Of a stretch of 64,000 bases of DNA, positions 57,594 through 64,000 are shown piece after piece. This stretch comes from Berberis thunbergii (Eukaryota; Streptophyta; Magnoliopsida; Ranunculales; Berberidaceae): positions 90,471 through 154,470 of the forward strand of contig QNQO01008271.1 in the NCBI GenBank assembly GCA_003290165.1, written 5' to 3'. Each line of letters opens with the position of its first letter. The first letter of the stretch is position 1. Position numbers and translations under genes: made by a program. The notes beneath the pieces were generated by a model. It had not been told where the DNA came from and searched no databases. It saw only the letters and a list, made by a program, of their open reading frames with translations.

Positions 57594-59580
57594 TGTTGAA
57601 TAATTATTAACCTAGTTATTAGCTTTTAAATGTACGTTTTAACTCGCAATTGCACAAGATCAAACAAATAGTATAGATAGTCCCACAAGAATTGGATTAA
57701 TTGTGTTTAAAACAGTTTTCCTAACACTACTACTTCAATGAAACCTAATAATTAATTGAATTTTAAAAAGATAACGAGGAAAAAACTAAATGTAAAAATA
57801 AATAAGTCCAAATAATGAGAAAATAAGTAAGAGATTCGATATCCACTACTAGTCCTGTTCATTTGAATAACAACATGCACAATGATACAAACTAAATTTC
57901 AATCATTAAATTTTGTTAATCTAAGGGTATGGGTGTCTACTCCTTAAGCTGTGAATTTTCCTAAACAATGAATTAGGCATGGGTGTCTACTCTAATTATT
58001 TTCATTCTCAACAGATTTAGCATGGTATCTACTAATTTGCTCTTTAAAAGCGCATAAATCAATGGAAATCAACAAAAACATAAAACCCAAATCTATTTCG
58101 ATCATTCAAGTTGATTAATTCCAAGAACCGATTTTACTTGGTTCTTTTTGTAACTTACCATAAGCACAAAACTCGATCATCTAAAGTTACTCATGGAACA
58201 TTCCTCATAAAAATCATGCATATGATGATCATGCATAAACAAAAATCATACGAGGGTGAAATAAAATAAAAAATTAATCAATTAAACATCATAAAAATAG
58301 GTAGCAAGGCTTCTCAAAATTCTTAATGAATCATAACTAGTGCTTCAATCTATCCCTAACTAAATTGTTTGGTTACATATAATCAATTAAAAATTTATTC
58401 AAATAATACATTGGAGAATTTAGAAATTAAGCAAACTGTGCTATGGTCTTCTTCTTCCTTGCTTCAGTTCACGAACCAGCAAGCAAGCACAACACTGATT
58501 CCTCCTTCTTCACATGCAGCAGCAATGAGAGGATTTCACTTCTTTATTTCCTTTATGAATCAGCTCGCAGAGATACTGTTCACCGCAGCAACCAGCAGTC
58601 CAGTGTCGAGAATCGCAACCAACTCAAAGATAAATTGCAGTAAAAAGGAGATGCATGCAGCAGAGAAGAGTTCTTCAACGCCCAACTAAGTTCTCTTCAC
58701 GCCTATCAGCAGAGAGCAAACCACGATCAGCCTTGTAGAACGCGTCTTTGTCATGTAGTCACCAGCTCACTTGATTCCTTCACCAGTAGCACCAAGGAGA
58801 GATCACACAACAAATTGATGAATCGCGACAATCACCTCCTTCTTCTCGCAGCAGAGAGCAACAAGAAGAAGAGATCACACACAGTGTGGAGCCTGCAACT
58901 AAAACGCAGTAGAAACCAAAACAAGAGAGAAATCACAAAGCAGCAACAACGAAGGAAGGGAGATCATGCACAGCAGTGACAAAAAGGTGGGATTCTCTCC
59001 CCTCCTTCACAAAAAACAGCAATAGAAGCAAAATCAGAGAGTCACGCACAATGTTCTTTCACGAATTGCAGCCAACGGATGTTCTTCTTCAACTGTCATG
59101 AAACAAACGCAACATCCATGAGAGACAATTGTTACGTAGCAGCTGAGTTTGCAGCCCAGAAACAAAGATTTCTTGCAACGACCCAATAGAAACGACTGAA
59201 GAAATTTTTGCAGCCCGAAGATATCACACCAGCCCTGTCCACGGCCCCAATCAGAGTTTAATTTCAGAGAGAGAGAGAGAAGAATTTTCTTCAACCCCCA
59301 AAACTCCATGTTTAATTTCATTTTCTTTCCTAACGTGTTCGAACTAAAAATCCTTGTTAATTAGGTTTCAATTTTTAACTATACTTCCTTCTTTAACGAT
59401 CCGGCTTTGCATGTGAAATTAGTTCTTTTTCTCCTTAGCATACTATTAAAATACTTATCAAATACCAAATACATATCATGTAGCTAAGTAGAAATTTATT
59501 GAAAAATACTTCAAATTAAACCAAATAATCTAACAATTAACTTAGAAAAGTGATGTTCAGGGTGCACTTTAGACTCATCA
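57594..59580 (-). repeat. Athila-like 5' LTR (minus strand)
   Basis: This LTR of about 2 kb begins TGATGAGTCTAAAGTGCACC at 59580 and ends near the primer binding site at about 57594. Partial copies of its two ends lie at 24130-24453 and 44490-44860. Its middle (58440-59280) is GC-richer and has CAGCAG-type words and an AG microsatellite (59262-59281). ORFs inside (58369-58689, 59034-59321) resemble nothing known. The inner edge is approximate. Confidence 0.75.
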
Positions 59581-59589
59581 AAAGCGTAT

Positions 59590-62054
59590 AAAAGAGACAA
59601 CAAACTTATGTAGTTCCGCAACGATCCTTACATCTCTTTCCAAAACAAGATTGCTTACATCTATGACAAAATAACACTCTTTATTGCTTCAGATCCGGAT
59701 TACAAAACAAATTCAAAAAACCCCTCATCCAATTGGTTTCTCAAAGAAATCCAAAATATAAAATCTCAAGTCAACAAATCAACATACAAAGCACAAGGAT
59801 CAAAAAAAAACCCGACAACAAAATAACAATTCTTATGTATAAATAACTTCGATTGCAAACTCGGATTTTACCTTCAGGTTTGGGTTTTCTCTCATACAAC
59901 AACGAACTGAATGCTCTGCCTTCAAATGCTAACTTGGGGTGAACTTCAGATGCATGAGTACTACATAGAAAGCTCCTTGTGAGAAGGCGGGAAATTCAAA
60001 ACTGCAAGTGGCTCACAAATACAAATAATTTACTCAACATGAGTTGGTCGTGTTGATCAGCAACGTTAGGAGGTGGAAATTTATCGATGATGGAACCTGC
60101 GACCACCACCTCCTCTCATTTATGCTAACTTCAAAAGAAAAACACTATCCAAATAAATACTCAAATAGTCCACAACATTCCACTTCTTCCTAGAGTTTAT
60201 AACCATTTCTTTGAGCTTCTACTTTCAAAAAATTCTTCGCCTTGGTGAAAATTTTACAAATCTGAGTCGATCACCAACAAACATAAATAAAATGGATACC
60301 ATCTTATCAAAACACAAACATCAACCAACAATTGTGTTCATAGGTGCCATACATCTGAAGGACCCATAGACAAAAGTGAACTCAAGCTAACAAACCAATT
60401 CCACCTTGGTCATGATGGAGTATAGAATCACAGTTATCACAAACATTCATATTAGAGATCTTCATTTCTTATAATAAACACGTTTTACCGGCAACTCATG
60501 CAAAGCCTTTTCACATTACCAACACGCAAACGCTGAACCCTAAAGTTATCCAACAAACATCTTTGGAGCTATTAGTAACTCCACCATAATCACCTATTGG
60601 CCCATCAACGACACATGTTTCTCTAATGAATTCAACTTTTTCAACAACTGTGCTCCCTTCCAGAAGTGCAAGTTACCCTTTTGAGCAGTTTCAAAACTAC
60701 AAGTGTACTAGAAATGACATTTGGAGCTCTACCATTACCATGACTTCTAACCTTTGGACTCCAAAATACCAATGGATATGAGAATTTTTCAAATTAGGCA
60801 CATACCAAACATTGTTCAAAACCCAAACAAGTCCATCATGAAACTTCAACTTGATTTTAACTATCCCAGCAATTTTGCATATATCATCGTTGCCCACACG
60901 GACGATTTTGTCTTCTATATCTCTAAAACTAGAGTCATCCCTACGAGGACACATATGATAGGTAGAACCGAACCAATAAGTCATTATTCTAAAAGGACTA
61001 ACCAATGATAGACTTGCAGTCAAACAATATGCATTTTCTCATATTCATCCAATTTGTCAACTACATTTGCACTGACTTCTTCTTCTCCTTTTCAATAGCA
61101 ACTTCAACTTCTAGCAATCACCTTCTAGTGGCCTTTCTCATGGCAGTAGGTACATTCATCTTTTGGCAAACCTTTATGTGTACTATTTTCCTCTCGACTA
61201 CGATCTTCCTCTAGTACCAACAATTTTATTTCCAGATTTTCCCTCACAACCATTATTTTAGACATTCCATCACTATGGATCTAGAGATTAGGGTAAGCAA
61301 CGCTGAATCCATTTCAGCCCAGCCAGGATGGAAGATCCTCGCATCCGCCCATTTAACCGTTTATTTTCTTACAAAAGTTTCCCTCCTCGTGAGGGATGGC
61401 GGATCCAAGTCTTGTTCCATTTGTCCCTCACAAGCTCTAAAGAATCGCAAATCCCCACCCTATATATATTATACATACATATAAACGATATCTGTGGGAT
61501 TGATATGGCTAAATTTGTATCTGTCTTGAATACGTGAGGGATTTAGTTCTCTCCCCAAATCCGACCCAAAACGTGTTAAGTTAAAACCATATTCACCACA
61601 TTATCGGCGAGGCAAATATTTGTGAAATTGGATAATTCTGTCACACTACTTGAATCCAACCTCCTAAATTTTAATTGAGCAATTTTATAGTAACCTCATC
61701 ATAAATCAACTCTTATTCCAAAATTGAATAGGTCGGCAATAAGCCTATTGATTCATACAAATGCTCGTCAACTAATACCTAGTTCATATTCATCTGAAAA
61801 AAAAATTGTGAGGAAGAACTTGTTTTGTATACTCTTCGTCATATACTTATCCTCCAATTTTTTTCATAACACTTTAGCAGATGTTTCGTTTATAATGAAG
61901 TGTTTCAACTCATTCACTAAACAATCGAATAAACTTACATGTTTGCCTATTCAGTTGTTTATTTCCTATCATGGTCTCTGGCTGTCTCCCAAAGCATCTT
62001 CTAAATTTTCTTTCTCTAAAACATCCAAAACTTCATATACCACATGTTAAAGTT
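59590..62054 (-). pseudogene. Ty1/copia remnant (gag, zinc knuckle, protease, start of integrase)
   Basis: On the minus strand from 62050: a UBN2-type gag (ETSAKVL, KKLEDKYMTKSIQNKFFL, about 61890-61800), a half zinc knuckle (CTYCHEKGH then a stop, about 61155-61130), and a protease/pre-integrase part (YHMCPRRDD, KIAGIVKIKLKFHDGLVWVL, NNVWYVPNLK, 61000-60730). A pre-integrase trace follows (KGNLHFWKGAQLL, 60690-60640). Below 60600 the frame is lost. The Asp of the protease is not preserved as DSGA (WFGSTYHMCP). The segment 61280-61560 (AGGATGGAAGATCCTCGCATCC area) does not fit gag and may be a small insertion. CACTA-2 has inserted into the gag at 62054/62055. Confidence 0.75.
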
Positions 62055-62270
62055 CACTACACCAAAATGCTTGTTTAGCTACGGGGAGGTGGCCACGGCT
62101 CTAAGCCGTTGGTTCATTTGCCACGGTTATAAACCGTAGATAGAGTGGCCAACGGCCTAAACCGTGGCTACAAAAATAGTTAGCACGGTTCTAAACCGTG
62201 GGTGAATTAGCCACGGTCAGAAACCGTTGCTATATTGTGCAACGGCCAAAAATCGTTGCTAATTAAAACG
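62055..62270. repeat. CACTA-2 terminus and subterminal repeats
   Basis: About eight palindromic CCACGGTT/AACCGTGG words, the same family as at both ends of CACTA-1 (for example GCCACGGTTATAAACCGT, GCACGGTTCTAAACCGTGG). They are followed by the shared GCGCTTATGCGAG and GATCTAGATCAGTTTGCGCG region. Confidence 0.92.
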
Positions 62271-62771
62271 TTTTGCGTGTGCCGCGCTTATGCGAGAGAG
62301 AGATTTGGGGAGGGATTTCGCGCTCTGGCGAAAAAATTGGGGAAAAATTGGCGAAATTTTTTTTGCTATTTCGATCTAGATCAGTTTGCGCGGTCATTGC
62401 GAAAAAAATTTCGAAGGAGATTCTCAGATCCAGCGAAGAGGACGAACTGAAGAAGAACGAACTGAAGAAGAAGATGAAGTTTGGCGCAGAGGAGAAGAAG
62501 GACGAACTGAAGAAGAAGATGAAGAACCGAAGCAGATTCTCTGATCCAGCGAGAGCTTCAGATCCAGTGAGGAGCTCTCTGCCTGATCTCAGATCCAGCG
62601 AGCAGCTCTCTGCCCTGATCTCAGATCCAGCGAGAGGAGGGGTTCCAGCGAGGAGAAGAGGTTCTCGCCTTGCTCTCAATTGGTTCAGATCTCCTTCCAG
62701 GTAAGATGTTTCAGTTCACTTAGTTATTTGCTTCTTTGAATTGGTGAGAGTTGTTTGCAAGTGCTGGACAG

Positions 62772-63198
62772 ATGGGGACAGGATTTGGGTTCTCTCCCAA
62801 TTCTTCGAATTCGAGGGATAATGGGGTTGAAGGTTCCTTATACTGATTTGTATGTGAAGTATGTTACGACGCCGAATTCGGGTTTCGGATTGTTGGGGCT
62901 CCTGAGGAGGAGAAAGTGGAAGAAGAGATGGTGAAGAAGAAGAGGGTGGGATTAAGTTTAAGGTTAAGATTAAGAATCCTGCATTGAAGAGGTTGATCAG
63001 TGGGGGGATGGCAGGTGCGGTTTCGCGCACAGCGGTTGCGCCATTGGAGACTATAAGGACTCATTTGATGGTTGGGAGCAGTGGGCATTCTAGCACTGAA
63101 GTGTTACAGTCAAATTATTTAAGAATGATGGATGGAAGCGCTTGTTTCGGGGTAATTTGGTCAATGTGATTCGGGTTGCACCTAGTAAGGCTATTGAC
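62772..63198 (+). pseudogene. Captured BT1-type adenylate carrier (mitochondrial carrier family) exon
   Basis: ATG at 62772 starts MGTGFGFSPNSSNSRDNGVE. After frameshifts the reading gives YTDLYVKYV, then KIKNPALKRLISGGMAGAVS, RTAVAPLETIRTHLMVGSSG and, in another frame, NDGWKRLFRGNLVNVIRVAP, SKAID followed by GTGAGT. PLETIRTHLMVGSSG is the first carrier repeat (P-x-D/E-x-x-R/K signature) of Brittle1 adenine nucleotide transporters of plastids and mitochondria. At least two frameshifts prevent function. It is in the same orientation relative to the shared terminus as the exons of CACTA-1. Confidence 0.88.
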
Positions 63199-64000
63199 GT
63201 GAGTGGTGAATCACTAATTTCATTATGTTTTGCTTTCGATTATAATTCCAGATCAGATTATATGCTAACATTTACTAGCTTGACTTGATTCATTAATTTT
63301 GAGTTAGCTTGATTGAGATTATCTGTTTACATTCACATGTGATTGTGGTAACTAAGGTTATGCAATTTAAGATAATTCTTTTGATACCAAAATTTTTCTA
63401 ATGAATGTTTTTTTAATGGAGTATTGGCCATATGTGTCATGCTGATTCTTGTGAACTTGTGAGGTTTGCGTAATGAAACATGCTAGTTTGTTTACAGTGA
63501 GGTTTGATATTCTCTTGGTGGTTTACAATTGCAAATAATTTATTTATTTTTGTGCTTTTACAAGCAATTGAGATTTATCCGATAGGAAGCAACACTCTTA
63601 AACAGGAAAAGTTATCAGATGAACCATATGATCTCCATGTACTTTATTTGCTATGAAGTTGCTTGCTTTCAGTCTTTGAACCCAAAGACATGCTTCTAAA
63701 TGGGGCAATCTCCTTAAATTTTTTCTTGACCATCCCTTTAAGTTTTATGCCTTCGCATTGCAAAGTTGTTGCATGGATAACGATTGTTCCTTTTAGTGGT
63801 CTTACCTCAGCTACTCCTTTTTTGTTTTTTTTTTTTCAGTTTTTAATGTCTTGTTTGTATTCATTGGAGACAACTGCCCCTTCAGTTTGTTCTTTTATGT
63901 ATATGCAAGTGGGAAACCTATTTATGTTCATATTTAAAAAAAAAAAAAAAAAAAAAAGAAGAAGCTGATAAAATCCTCTCACTTACCATTAATCCTACGT
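63199..64000 (+). other. CACTA-2 interior, intron-like
   Basis: AT-rich sequence follows the donor of the BT1 exon without a recognisable ORF; the open stretch at 63663-63968 has no known motif. A run of about 22 A (63936-63957) lies near the right edge. Confidence 0.4.

Larger units (their letters stand above)
62055..64000 (+). mobile_element. Second CACTA transposon, left end, running off the window
   Basis: CACTACACCAAAATGCTTG at 62055 begins the element. Its first 55 bp are the inverted copy of 35950-36004, and the subterminal and internal flank regions also match the right end of CACTA-1. The element continues past 64000, so its length and target duplication cannot be read. It carries a BT1-type carrier fragment. 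It is inserted in the gag of a copia remnant. Confidence 0.92.

Noticed and set aside
58369..59321. ORFs inside the Athila-like LTR
   Set aside because: No motif, and position within an LTR; treated as chance.
60754..61537. Plus-strand ORFs over the copia remnant
   Set aside because: The minus strand carries the copia protease and gag motifs, so the plus-strand ORFs are shadows or low-complexity translations.
62263..62704. Two overlapping ORFs of about 140 codons in the CACTA-2 flank
   Set aside because: Repeats of GATCCAGCGAG and GAAGAAG translate openly in several frames; nothing suggests a transposase.

Overview
This is a window of plant nuclear DNA, almost certainly from a eudicot. Evidence includes LTR retrotransposons of plant lineages (chromodomain Ty3/gypsy, Athila-like and Tat-like gypsy, several Ty1/copia), integrated plant pararetrovirus sequence, CACTA and Mutator-like DNA transposons carrying plant exons, and one plant gene with a plastid transit peptide and a spliceosomal intron. 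The only host gene that looks intact is a chloroplast small heat shock protein (HSP21 type) at 25228-26032. It has heat-shock elements and a TATA box upstream. Nearly everything else is mobile DNA in nested layers.

Layout. (1) 1-24130: degenerate endogenous caulimovirid-like blocks. They are split at 1391/15426 by a 14 kb minus-strand Ty1/copia element (1392-15420, target duplication TGTTC). That element is itself split by a 9.7 kb plus-strand Ty3/gypsy chromovirus (2391-12137, target duplication CCCTG). The viral block is split again by a 2.5 kb Pack-MULE (18156-20683, 9-bp duplication TCAAAATTA) holding potassium-transporter exons. (2) 24130-26500: an Athila-type LTR fragment, then the HSP21 gene. 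(3) 26500-43770: old gypsy-related DNA interrupted by an 8.7 kb CACTA element (27299-36004, TGG duplication). The CACTA carries exons of at least eight unrelated host genes, all on the minus strand. It is followed by a Tat-like RT remnant and a head-to-head pair of elements whose only ORF resembles the 'putative gypsy type transposon' (PF04195-like) family. (4) 43770-55000: an LTR fragment, then two more PF04195-like elements, each with an LTR-like leader, an ORF with an intron and/or coiled coil, and a long tandem array. (5) 55000-62054: a Tat-like gag scrap fused to an Athila-like LTR-gag-PR remnant, then a copia gag-PR remnant, all on the minus strand. (6) 62055-64000: the left end of a second CACTA element with the same terminus and subterminal repeats as the first, carrying a BT1-type adenylate carrier fragment; it runs off the window.

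The most interesting signal is exon collection by DNA transposons. Two CACTA elements with a shared terminus and one Pack-MULE together hold pieces of about ten host genes, many still flanked by usable GT/AG splice sites. The second theme is a non-autonomous LTR family with a single gag-like ORF and family-specific tandem arrays, present four times within 16 kb. All element boundaries and exon identities were read by eye. Target duplications and splice sites are exact in the sequence; protein family names rest on motif recognition, not on a database search.
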